A stretch of 33,235 nucleotides of DNA, taken from Dehalococcoidia bacterium (GTDB lineage: Bacteria > Chloroflexota > Dehalococcoidia > Lucifugimonadales > UBA3495). A program made the translations under genes and the position numbers. Where the stretch lies: the NCBI GenBank assembly GCA_012959605.1, contig DUCU01000017.1, positions 1-33,235 on the forward strand. Direction: 5' to 3'. The notes under the pieces are model-generated. The model saw only the letters and a program-made list of their open reading frames with translations, was not told where the DNA came from and did not search any database. Shown in pieces: positions 26,353-33,235 of this stretch (its first letter is position 1; each line of letters begins with the position of its first letter).

Positions 26353-26363
26353 TCGGGTGGTGT

Positions 26364-26379
26364 TTTGTCTGTAGACAAA
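26364..26379. promoter_or_regulatory. Operator-like dyad TTTGTCT-GT-AGACAAA
   Basis: A perfect inverted repeat with 7-bp arms and a 2-bp centre, placed about 5 bp after the predicted acs transcription start. A second TTGTCT half-site lies at 26341-26346. The position suits a repressor of the dimeric helix-turn-helix type. The regulator is not in the window. Confidence 0.5.
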
Positions 26380-26466
26380 CAAGTTCGCACGCCCATTTTT
26401 AACACGCCAAGCAACATGCTTTTCGCAAGCGAATAATCAATCTGGTAGTTAAGTAGAGGTCGCCAA

Positions 26467-28428
26467 GTGGTAGAAGATTCCGGAAGATTCGACGCCCTGC
26501 TTCAAGAAGATCGAACATTTCCTCCCTCAGAGGCGTTCAAGGCCCAGGCCAACATCTCCGACCCAAACGTTTACGAGGAAGCCAAGCGCGACCCGGAAGC
26601 TTTTTGGGCTAAGTTTGCCGAGGAGTTGGACTGGTTTAAAAAGTGGAACACGGTGCTGGACTGGAAGCCGCCTCACGCCCAGTGGTTCATTGGCGGCAAG
26701 TTAAACGTTTCCTACAATTGTCTGGACCGACACCTGACCACCAGCCGCCGCAACAAGGCGGCAATCATTTGGGAGGGCGAACCGGGCGACCGGCGCGTCT
26801 ACACCTACTGGGACCTTTATCGAGAGGTCTGCCAATTTGCCAACGGACTGAAGAGCCTGGGTGTTGAGAAGGGTGACCGGGTCACCATCTATATGCCCAT
26901 GGTCCCAGAACTGCCCATTGCCATGCTGGCCTGCGCGCGTATCGGCGCCGCCCACAGCGTGGTATTTGGCGGGTTCAGCGCCGAGTCGTTACGTGACCGG
27001 CTGAACGACTCTGAGTCCAAAATAATGATCACAGCAGACGGCGGCTACCGACGGGGCGGAATAGTGCCCCTGAAGCAGAACGCCGACGACTCTCTAAGCC
27101 AAGAAGGTGGCTCACCCACAGTAGAAAAAGTGATTGTGCTGCGTCGGACTGAATCCGCCGACGACAAAATGGTTGACGGCCGCGACATTTGGTGGCACGA
27201 CCTGATGGAGGGACAGCCCCTCACCTGCGAACCGGAAGAGATGGACAGCGAAGACATGCTGTACCTGCTTTATACCAGCGGCACCACCGGCAAGCCCAAG
27301 GGCATCGTCCACACTTCCGCAGGGTACCTGCTGGGCACTTACGCCACTTTCAAGTGGATCTTTGACATCAAAGAAAATGACACTTATTGGTGCACCGCAG
27401 ACATTGGCTGGGTCACTGGCCATAGCTACATCGTCTACGGCCCACTTTCCAACGGGGCGACCTCCGTGATGTACGAAGGCTCACCAGACTACCCGGACAA
27501 GGACCGGTTCTGGGAGATCGTCGCCAAGTATGGCGTGAGCATCCTCTACACCGCACCAACGGCAATCCGCACCTTCATGCGCTGGGGCGAAAGCTATCCC
27601 GAGAAGCACGACATGTCTTCCCTGCGGCTGCTAGGATCAGTTGGTGAGCCTATCAACCCAGAAGCTTGGATCTGGTACCACAAGAACATCGGTGGCGGCA
27701 GATGCCCGGTGGTGGATACCTGGTGGCAAACAGAGACCGGCAGCATCCTAATTGCGCCTCTGCCCGGAATCACCACCCTTAAACCCGGTTCTGCCACACG
27801 GGCCTTTCCCGGCATTGAAGCGGAGATTCTAGACGACCAAGGGAACTTCGTTGGCCCTGGTGGCGGTGGTTATCTAACCGTCAAGAAGCCTTGGCCTTCA
27901 ATGCTTCGCACCATTTACGGTGATGAAGAACGGTATGTTGAGCAGTATTGGTCTCGCTACCAGGACATCTATTTCACCGCTGACGGCGCCAAGCTGGACG
28001 AGGATGGCGACTTCTGGCTGCTGGGCCGGGTTGATGACGTAATCAACGTCTCCGGCCACCGAATCGGCACCATGGAAGTGGAGTCTGCCTTGGTGGACAA
28101 CCCAAAGGTCGCCGAGGCGGCCTGCATCGGCAAGGCCCATGAAATCAAGGGCCAGGCAGTGGTCGCCTTTGTCACCCTGAAAGACTCGGTCGCCATCTCA
28201 GATGAGGTCATCGTAGAGCTAAAAACCCATGTGGCAACCAAGATTGGTGCGATGGCCCGGCCTGAAGACATCATTTTTGCCGCCGAATTACCTAAAACCC
28301 GCAGTGGCAAGATCATGCGACGGCTGCTCCGCGACGTGGCCGAAGGACGGACTCTGGGAGACACCACAACCCTCGCTGACCCGGCAGTGGTAGACTCTCT
28401 AAAGGAACAATACGGCGACGAGGAATAG
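26467..28428 (+). CDS. acs: Acetyl-CoA synthetase, AMP-forming
   Basis: Activates acetate (or a related short acid) to acetyl-CoA through an acyl-AMP intermediate. The 653-residue length equals the bacterial family. The P-loop is [13 protein letters not shown] (about residues 267-279). [30 protein letters not shown] and [13 protein letters not shown] are the adenylate-forming motifs. The conserved regulatory and catalytic lysine is K615 in [14 protein letters not shown]. Start GTG 26467 has AGAGGT six nt upstream. The fusion gene follows after 48 bp with its own ribosome-binding site, so both are likely one operon behind the dyad-controlled promoter. Confidence 0.96.
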   Translation: MVEDSGRFDALLQEDRTFPPSEAFKAQANISDPNVYEEAKRDPEAFWAKFAEELDWFKKWNTVLDWKPPHAQWFIGGKLNVSYNCLDRHLTTSRRNKAAIIWEGEPGDRRVYTYWDLYREVCQFANGLKSLGVEKGDRVTIYMPMVPELPIAMLACARIGAAHSVVFGGFSAESLRDRLNDSESKIMITADGGYRRGGIVPLKQNADDSLSQEGGSPTVEKVIVLRRTESADDKMVDGRDIWWHDLMEGQPLTCEPEEMDSEDMLYLLYTSGTTGKPKGIVHTSAGYLLGTYATFKWIFDIKENDTYWCTADIGWVTGHSYIVYGPLSNGATSVMYEGSPDYPDKDRFWEIVAKYGVSILYTAPTAIRTFMRWGESYPEKHDMSSLRLLGSVGEPINPEAWIWYHKNIGGGRCPVVDTWWQTETGSILIAPLPGITTLKPGSATRAFPGIEAEILDDQGNFVGPGGGGYLTVKKPWPSMLRTIYGDEERYVEQYWSRYQDIYFTADGAKLDEDGDFWLLGRVDDVINVSGHRIGTMEVESALVDNPKVAEAACIGKAHEIKGQAVVAFVTLKDSVAISDEVIVELKTHVATKIGAMARPEDIIFAAELPKTRSGKIMRRLLRDVAEGRTLGDTTTLADPAVVDSLKEQYGDEE

Positions 28429-28476
28429 TCAGCCGTTTTAATAGCAGCAGATAGTCCCCTATGGAGGGCGGAATCA

Positions 28477-30495
28477 ATGGCGAGTTACAAGAAAGAAGAG
28501 GCCCAGGAATGGGCTTGGGAAACACTAAAAGGGCAGTGGACCACCCTGATCACCCCCTTTACTCCCGACAACCAGATTGACGTTGAAGGGATGAAGCGCA
28601 ACGTTCACCACGTACGCAGCCTGGGCACTGTTGGTGCCGGTTGCACTTGGAACATGGGCGAATTCTGGGCACTATCCCAAGATGAACGTTTTCAGGTGAT
28701 GGATGCCGTTTCCGAAGCCGCCGAGGGCACCTGGCCCATTGGCGCTCATGTAACCAGCACCAACGCCAACGAGATGATCTCACTGGCTCAGCACGCCGAG
28801 GCCCAGGGCTTTGAGCTTCTAATAGTTGCCCCGCCGTACATGGCCACCAAGACTGAAGATCAGGTGGTTGAGTACGTAAGGCTGCTGGCCGAGAATACAA
28901 ATCTGGCCATCATGTTTTACAACTCACCACAATTTGGCATCATCATGAGCCCCTACGGAATGGGCCAGCTATGTGCCATACCGAACGTGGTCGGAGTGAA
29001 AGAGGCCAGCTTCAACCAACAGATTTCCATTGAAACGCACTTGTCTTTGGGGAAGGATCACGTTATCAGCACCCCTGATGAATGGATATACTTCAAGGGC
29101 CAGGAACTCGGTATCCAGCAACAGGTGATGTTTGCCAACACCTCCGATTGGAGATTTGATGTTCCCGGCGCAAACAACTACGTTCAGTGGATTGATCGTG
29201 CCTGCAAAGGCGATCTGGACGAGCAATTCTACGACACTAAGCTCCGTCGTTTGAAGGAACTTTCAGATACTTGGTGGACTAAGACACAAACCAAGTTCAA
29301 CGGCGCATTGCCGGTAGCAATGGTCAAACATTGGGCCGAACTCATGGGCATGTCTGGCGGTTCGGTCCGTCCGCCATTATTCAATTTATCACCAGTGGAG
29401 AAGTCAGAGTTGAGAGAAGAATTGGAACCCCTCAAGCCAAAACCAGCAGTAATTCCCGCCGTGCCAACGAAGTCACGTGGCGCTTGGTTAGACGGAAATA
29501 ACAACTTTGCTTCAGGCATGTTACTCATGGTGAGCGTGCAGAACATGGAAGAAGCGATGGAAGCCGAACAGGGCGGAGCCGATATCGTCGACGTTAAGAA
29601 CCTGCAGGAGGCTTTGGTTGGTTCCGGCCACCCCAACATTGTGAAAGCAGTGCGGGGCATAATGCCGGTGGAGAAGCACGTTAGCGTAACCCTGGGTGTT
29701 GTCCCCAACCAACCCGGCACCGTGGCCATGGCCGTCTATGCGGCCGCCATGTTGGATGCCACTTCAGTGAAGGTTGGTTTCCAGGAAGCTAACTACGAAC
29801 AGGCAGTGCAAGTACTGAAAGAGTCTCGGATGGCCCTGGAGGGTTTCAACTGCAAGTTGGTTGGCTCTGTCTTCGCCGACAACGTGCTCTTTGACGACGG
29901 ACTAGACCCGCTGTGTATGGTTGATTTGGCTAAAGACGGCGAGTGCGACGGATGGTTGATTGACACACTGACCAAAGATGGCCGGAATATATTCGACTTC
30001 ATGCCGGAGCCTGTGCTGAAGGACCTGGTCCTCCGGGGCAAGGAACTGGGCATGAGCACTGCATTGTCCGGGCATTTGAAACTTTCGGACCTGGATGAGC
30101 TAGCCCGCATCAACCCCGACATAGTGGGCGTTAGGGGCGCAGTCTGCGGCAACGGAGAACGGGACCGGGCAGTAGCCTGGGAATCCGTGGCCGAATTCAA
30201 GCGCCAGGTTGACCTACGCAAGAGTGGCGAGGTTGATGTCCACGACGGCGAAGTTATCCCGGTGAGCGGCTCAAATGGCTGGGTTGTCATCGACGGTCGT
30301 GGCAAGAGCTGCGCTGGCGTGATTGCCGCCCTGACCAAGCAGGTTGGCGCAGATAATGAGTCCTTCGTTGAAGCCATCCTAGCCGACGCACTGAACATCT
30401 ACGACGTTTCACTCTGGGCTGAGAAAGCCGGACACGAGGTTCTGACTAAACGCTCCGACCCAGACGGCACAACCAGAGTTCTAATACGCCCGTAA
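28477..30495 (+). CDS. Three-domain fusion: DapA-like aldolase, MfnB-like furan phosphate synthase, TusA-like domain
   Basis: Residues 1-310 are a DHDPS/NAL-family aldolase: TLITPFTPDNQIDVEGM, catalytic-type Tyr148 (MFYNSP) and Schiff-base Lys175 (VVGVKEAS). The usual GTTGE loop is altered to GAGCTWNMGE. Residues 347-579 match MfnB, (5-formylfuran-3-yl)methyl phosphate synthase, which condenses two glyceraldehyde-3-phosphates for methanofuran; Lys374 (DVKN), Lys432 (VKVG), Asp496 and Lys500 (LIDTLTKDG) correspond to the catalytic K27, K85, D151 and K155. Residues 600-672 resemble TusA/SirA: DGRGKSCAG keeps the active Cys (C612) but not the CPxP prolines, and the end AEKAGHEVL...VLIRP fits. 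ATG 28477 has GGAGG upstream. I know of no described protein with this architecture; the overall function is unknown. Confidence 0.85.
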   Translation: MASYKKEEAQEWAWETLKGQWTTLITPFTPDNQIDVEGMKRNVHHVRSLGTVGAGCTWNMGEFWALSQDERFQVMDAVSEAAEGTWPIGAHVTSTNANEMISLAQHAEAQGFELLIVAPPYMATKTEDQVVEYVRLLAENTNLAIMFYNSPQFGIIMSPYGMGQLCAIPNVVGVKEASFNQQISIETHLSLGKDHVISTPDEWIYFKGQELGIQQQVMFANTSDWRFDVPGANNYVQWIDRACKGDLDEQFYDTKLRRLKELSDTWWTKTQTKFNGALPVAMVKHWAELMGMSGGSVRPPLFNLSPVEKSELREELEPLKPKPAVIPAVPTKSRGAWLDGNNNFASGMLLMVSVQNMEEAMEAEQGGADIVDVKNLQEALVGSGHPNIVKAVRGIMPVEKHVSVTLGVVPNQPGTVAMAVYAAAMLDATSVKVGFQEANYEQAVQVLKESRMALEGFNCKLVGSVFADNVLFDDGLDPLCMVDLAKDGECDGWLIDTLTKDGRNIFDFMPEPVLKDLVLRGKELGMSTALSGHLKLSDLDELARINPDIVGVRGAVCGNGERDRAVAWESVAEFKRQVDLRKSGEVDVHDGEVIPVSGSNGWVVIDGRGKSCAGVIAALTKQVGADNESFVEAILADALNIYDVSLWAEKAGHEVLTKRSDPDGTTRVLIRP

Positions 30496-30517
30496 GAACC
30501 AACAAACCCAAGCAAAC

Positions 30518-30551
30518 AAAAAGAGAGCACCGAATTGGCGCTCTCTTTTTT
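30518..30551. terminator. Bidirectional intrinsic terminator
   Basis: AAAAAGAGAGC pairs with GCTCTCTTTTT (11 bp), with a T run after it on the plus strand and a T-rich stretch on the minus strand. It lies between the fusion gene (plus) and the convergent speE-like gene (minus). Confidence 0.88.
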
Positions 30552-30627
30552 AATTTCCTGAATTCAACCAGACTCAAAGGTTCCAAAACGCCCGAAGACC
30601 GGCAGGTATTTTCCCCAACGCAGTTGG

Positions 30628-31539
30628 TTAGATCATGAAGACTGGATCTGAGTCTTTGTTAATTCTGGTTTCGGTTTTCAGACCGTCGCGTTGGAACTTG
30701 GGGAGAGAGTGCATATTGCTGTAACTCTCGCCATCCAAGTATTTCAGCTCCTTGGCCAAACGCCGGGCCAACTCCGCTTCAACCTCATCCTCTGAGACCT
30801 GGGGAAACGCAGTATCGGAGGCGATTGTAAAGCCCCAGAGAGTCTGGAAAGCCGGCACGTGCACCTGCACTGCCTTGGTGTGTTCAAAGAGCGTACCCAG
30901 GGTGTTAAAGATAGTCGTGAAGCACTCTTTGAAACTGAGCAATCCGGCCGGGCCAGACTGTGTGACCAGCACACCACCTGGGTTCAGTCGAGACTTGGCG
31001 ATCGCGTAGAATTCCTGGGTGTAGAGCAGGGCAGCCGTGCCGCCCTCAAGTGGGTCAACCAGATCCAAGACGATTACATCGTAGGTATCTGAAGTGTTTT
31101 CCAAATAGCCACGGGCGTCTTCATGGAGCATGTTGGTACGTGAATCGTCAAAGCTGCCCATATGGTGATTGGGGAGATACTCGCGGCAAAGCGCAACCAC
31201 CTCTGGATCCAAGTCAATCATCGTCGCCCGTTCAACAGAGGTGTGGGCTAAAACTTCCCTGAGGGTGCCGCCTTCTCCGCCGCCGCCAATGAAAACCTGC
31301 TTGGGGTTCGGGTGACAGAGCATAGCGGGGTGTACCAGAGTTTCGTGGTAGATGTGTTCATCGCGTTCTGTGGACTGCGTTTTGCCGTCTAGAACCAAGC
31401 TACGGCCAAACAGTTCTGAATCCAGAACTTCCACTTTTTGGTAGGCCGTTTCGCCTGAGTAAAAGACCTCACGCACCTTGAGCATCACGTTCAGGTCAGC
31501 GTAGACGCCTTCAATAAACCAATTTCCGGACATGTCCAT
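30628..31539 (-). CDS. speE: Polyamine aminopropyltransferase, thermospermine-synthase (ACL5) type
   Basis: Transfers the aminopropyl group of decarboxylated SAM to a polyamine. The class I methyltransferase-like fold is clear, with LVLDGKTQSTERDEHIYHET and a nucleotide loop IGGGGEGGTLREVL. Two features favour the ACL5/thermospermine type over plain spermidine synthase: GGGEGG rather than GGGDGG, and LDLVDPLEGG with VTQSGPAGLLS, blocks that I recall from plant ACL5. Length is 303. The product (spermidine, spermine or thermospermine) cannot be fixed from sequence. It follows speD by 18 bp, which supplies the aminopropyl donor. Confidence 0.85.
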   Translation of the reverse strand: MDMSGNWFIEGVYADLNVMLKVREVFYSGETAYQKVEVLDSELFGRSLVLDGKTQSTERDEHIYHETLVHPAMLCHPNPKQVFIGGGGEGGTLREVLAHTSVERATMIDLDPEVVALCREYLPNHHMGSFDDSRTNMLHEDARGYLENTSDTYDVIVLDLVDPLEGGTAALLYTQEFYAIAKSRLNPGGVLVTQSGPAGLLSFKECFTTIFNTLGTLFEHTKAVQVHVPAFQTLWGFTIASDTAFPQVSEDEVEAELARRLAKELKYLDGESYSNMHSLPKFQRDGLKTETRINKDSDPVFMI

Positions 31540-31557
31540 ATTAAGCTGAGAACTCGG

Positions 31558-31926
31558 TCAGAGCCCCACAGCCTCCTGAACCGCCAGTCCGCGCTTAATT
31601 TCTTGAATCTCCGGGACGCGACATTCCAGGGCTTCAGCCAATTTGGTAGCTGCTTCCATGGGCTGAAAAGAAGTTCCACACGAGAAAATATCTGCCGCAG
31701 CATAGCCGTATTCAGGCCAGGTGTGAATCGATATATGAGACTCAGCGATAGCCAGTATTCCGGTAACGCCCTGAGGTGAAAAGTGGTGGAAAGATTCGCC
31801 AATTATGGTGGCGCCAACGTCTTCAGCCGTCTCTATCATCGCTTTACGGATGTAAGAGAGGTCATTAAGTAGCTCGGGATTACAGTCCTTGAGTTCCAAT
31901 AAGAGATGAGAACCTAGTACTTCCAA
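31558..31926 (-). CDS. speD: S-adenosylmethionine decarboxylase proenzyme
   Basis: Makes decarboxylated SAM, the aminopropyl donor for the adjacent enzyme. The 122-residue protein is the small prokaryotic form that self-cleaves to create a pyruvoyl group. The cleavage site is E62-S63 in AIAESHISIHTWPEYGY; H68 and C83 (DIFSCG) match the processing and catalytic residues of the Thermotoga enzyme. Start is TTG at 31926, supported by AGGAGG eight nt upstream, and it encodes the family N-terminus (MEVLGSHLLLEL). First gene of the speD-speE pair. Confidence 0.96.
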   Translation of the reverse strand: MEVLGSHLLLELKDCNPELLNDLSYIRKAMIETAEDVGATIIGESFHHFSPQGVTGILAIAESHISIHTWPEYGYAAADIFSCGTSFQPMEAATKLAEALECRVPEIQEIKRGLAVQEAVGL

Positions 31927-31982
31927 TCACCTGTCCTCCTAATATTCATAGGTTGATTTGACGCAACAATAAAACATTCTAT

Positions 31983-32660
31983 ATGCCCATTCATAGCGAG
32001 GCAAGGCCCAACCATAAAAGCCCTGTTTTCCAGGCACGTAACGCCTGTTTTTTACCAACTCGATACGTGTGTTTAGTCGTGCAGATTAGGGACCAAGCAG
32101 GCCTGTGCGCCGGCGACGCAGTATCAGTCAGCAAGACAATGGAAACAGCGGTATTGGTTTCAACCAACACCCTTTCCGGCGACTATGTATACACCTTTGA
32201 CATAGACTTCAACATTACGATGGATAATATTGGCTCAATTTCTATAACAATCAAAGAATACATAGACCTGCTGCCCCCCGGGTTCTCTTACGTGTCCACC
32301 AGCCCCAACGGTGACATCACAGAGATTCCGCATAACCTCCACCATGAGAACCAAGTGGACCGCCAACGGGTAACCTGGAAATTCAACCCAGATATTGAGT
32401 TGTCTACTGGAGAGTCCCAATCCCTGATCTTTACGACCACCGCATCTCTTACCAGGGGAGATTACTGGAGCGACCTGTTAGTGGACTTTGCCGGTGGAAC
32501 GTTCTCTAAAGACCGGTATAGCTGGCCCACTGCCTTGATTTTAGTCAGAGACGTCTACACTGTGACGGCAACCGACAATCAAGGGAATGAACAGGTCATT
32601 GCCGCGGAAGTGTGGCTGGGGGACGAGAATGGATCCATCGCCACTTGGGCTTTGCCCTAA
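31983..32660 (+). CDS. DUF11-like surface-protein C-terminus, possibly a 5'-truncated remnant
   Basis: The part from about 32125 reads like an extracellular beta-sandwich: YTFDIDFNITMDNIG, IDLLPPGFSYVSTSPNGDI, VTWKFNPDIELSTGESQSL, and a C-terminal ITATxG-like DVYTVTATDNQGNEQ. This is the pattern of DUF11/conserved-repeat domains in bacterial surface proteins. No signal peptide or pilin leader is found. The first ~45 codons (MPIHSEARPNHK...) are not protein-like and contain a terminator-like hairpin with a T6 run (32031-32053). The real start may be further in (ATG 32139), or the gene has lost its 5' end. No Shine-Dalgarno is evident. Confidence 0.5.
   Translation: MPIHSEARPNHKSPVFQARNACFLPTRYVCLVVQIRDQAGLCAGDAVSVSKTMETAVLVSTNTLSGDYVYTFDIDFNITMDNIGSISITIKEYIDLLPPGFSYVSTSPNGDITEIPHNLHHENQVDRQRVTWKFNPDIELSTGESQSLIFTTTASLTRGDYWSDLLVDFAGGTFSKDRYSWPTALILVRDVYTVTATDNQGNEQVIAAEVWLGDENGSIATWALP
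32031..32053 (+). terminator. Terminator-like hairpin with T6
   Basis: CAGGC-(7 nt)-GCCTG followed by TTTTTT on the plus strand. No plus-strand gene lies just upstream, so it may be the terminator of a lost or unrecognised transcript. It argues against coding in the first part of the frame at 31983-32660. Confidence 0.45.
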
Positions 32661-32757
32661 GCCAGGCATAACGCCAATATTCTGTAGCTCATCTACCACA
32701 TGACCTGGCAAGGTTCTCAGAATTGAGTGGCCGGGTGGCCGCAACCACTAGCAGACT

Positions 32758-33235
32758 TTATTCGTCCTCAGACCAGCTCGCTTCCAATGCCTCTTCATCG
32801 ATGATGTTCTCGTCGTCGTCTTCATCATCATCATCTTCTTCCAGCGCTGACTGGGTTGCCCTCTTGTCCACTCGCGTCCGGCTAGCCCCGTCTGAATTCC
32901 CAGCAGGCTGGGACGGGAAGGAGCACATGTTCTGCAGGCTGGGGTGCTTGAATGTCTCTCTGACCATGATGGAGACACCATCATCATTTACAGACACAAC
33001 AACTGCGCTGTACTTGTTGCCTCCGTCCATCAGCCGGGCCAACCGATTGCCCATCTTGGGCTCCAACTGACCCAATAGCTGTCCATCCAATGTCTTAACC
33101 ATCACCGTGTTATTTTCACGTGATAACACCACCGGGTCGCTGGGAGCGAGGTGGACTGTTGTTTTTCTACCATTTGAATTACGGAGCGAGGTGGAATTGC
33201 GAAGCACGGTCGTCGCAGATTTGCCGCTTTCTTCG
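32758..33235 (-). CDS. Hypothetical protein with acidic tail, 5' end beyond the window
   Basis: The frame is open to the window edge (reading EESGKSATTVLRNSTS before the GTG at 33207), so the N-terminus is probably missing. The visible part has a basic stretch (LRNSNGRKTTVHLAPSDP), then alternating beta-strand-like segments VMVKTLDGQLLGQLEPKMGN, LARLMDGGNKYSAVVVSV and DGVSIMVRETF. This loosely recalls HIRAN-type domains; that is a guess. The last ~35 residues are almost all Glu/Asp (LEEDDDDEDDDENIIDEEAL). Stop is TAA. Function unknown. Confidence 0.65.
   Translation of the reverse strand, partial: EESGKSATTVLRNSTSLRNSNGRKTTVHLAPSDPVVLSRENNTVMVKTLDGQLLGQLEPKMGNRLARLMDGGNKYSAVVVSVNDDGVSIMVRETFKHPSLQNMCSFPSQPAGNSDGASRTRVDKRATQSALEEDDDDEDDDENIIDEEALEASWSEDE

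Overview
The window is 33 kb of dense bacterial chromosome with moderate GC content and mostly housekeeping genes. Gene content suggests a Chloroflexota lineage, possibly a marine SAR202 or Dehalococcoidia relative. That placement is inferred from the short EF-Ts, the luciferase-like flavin monooxygenase, the ACL5-like aminopropyltransferase and the intergenic hairpin repeats; no 16S gene is present. The standard code is used: pyrH, nfo and speD end in TGA. Non-ATG starts are common (TTG for tsf, cdsA, speD and the GNAT gene; GTG for uppS, acs and def).

Layout. (1) 75-10819, minus strand: a superoperon rpsB-tsf-pyrH-frr-uppS-cdsA-dxr-rseP-ispG-proS, covering translation, UMP kinase, isoprenoid/undecaprenyl precursors, CDP-DAG synthesis and a site-2 protease. 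A good promoter lies at 10791-10819. rpsB has a Pro/Ala-rich N-terminal extension that needs a one-base frame change. (2) 10906-12592, minus: nfo, a mini zinc protease and pgpA, tightly coupled. (3) 12690-13823, plus: a zinc alcohol dehydrogenase with a consensus promoter ending at its ATG (leaderless) and a bidirectional terminator. (4) 13840-19172, minus: def, CCA nucleotidyltransferase, secD, secF. The def reading frame is interrupted by a TGA exactly at the metal-ligand cysteine, and a SECIS-like hairpin follows it. (5) 19200-22663, minus: tRNA-Val(GAC) with an unusual C33, rplS with an acidic tail, and priA. (6) 22723-26260: a GNAT acetyltransferase (plus) facing a luciferase-like monooxygenase and an MFS exporter (minus), with a cluster of hairpin repeats at the convergent junction. 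(7) 26324-30551, plus: acetyl-CoA synthetase followed by a 672-residue three-part protein (DapA-like, MfnB-like and TusA-like domains), behind a promoter with a perfect operator-like dyad. (8) 30628-31926, minus: speE-like (thermospermine-synthase type) and speD. (9) 31983-33235: a DUF11-like surface-protein C-terminus (plus) and a hypothetical protein with an acidic tail that runs off the window edge (minus).

The two observations most worth following are the candidate selenocysteine peptide deformylase (TGA at 18767-18769 with a hairpin at 18731-18762) and the DapA-MfnB-TusA fusion next to acs. The other notable items are the rpsB extension, the C33 tRNA, and long low-complexity or acidic tails on several translation proteins.
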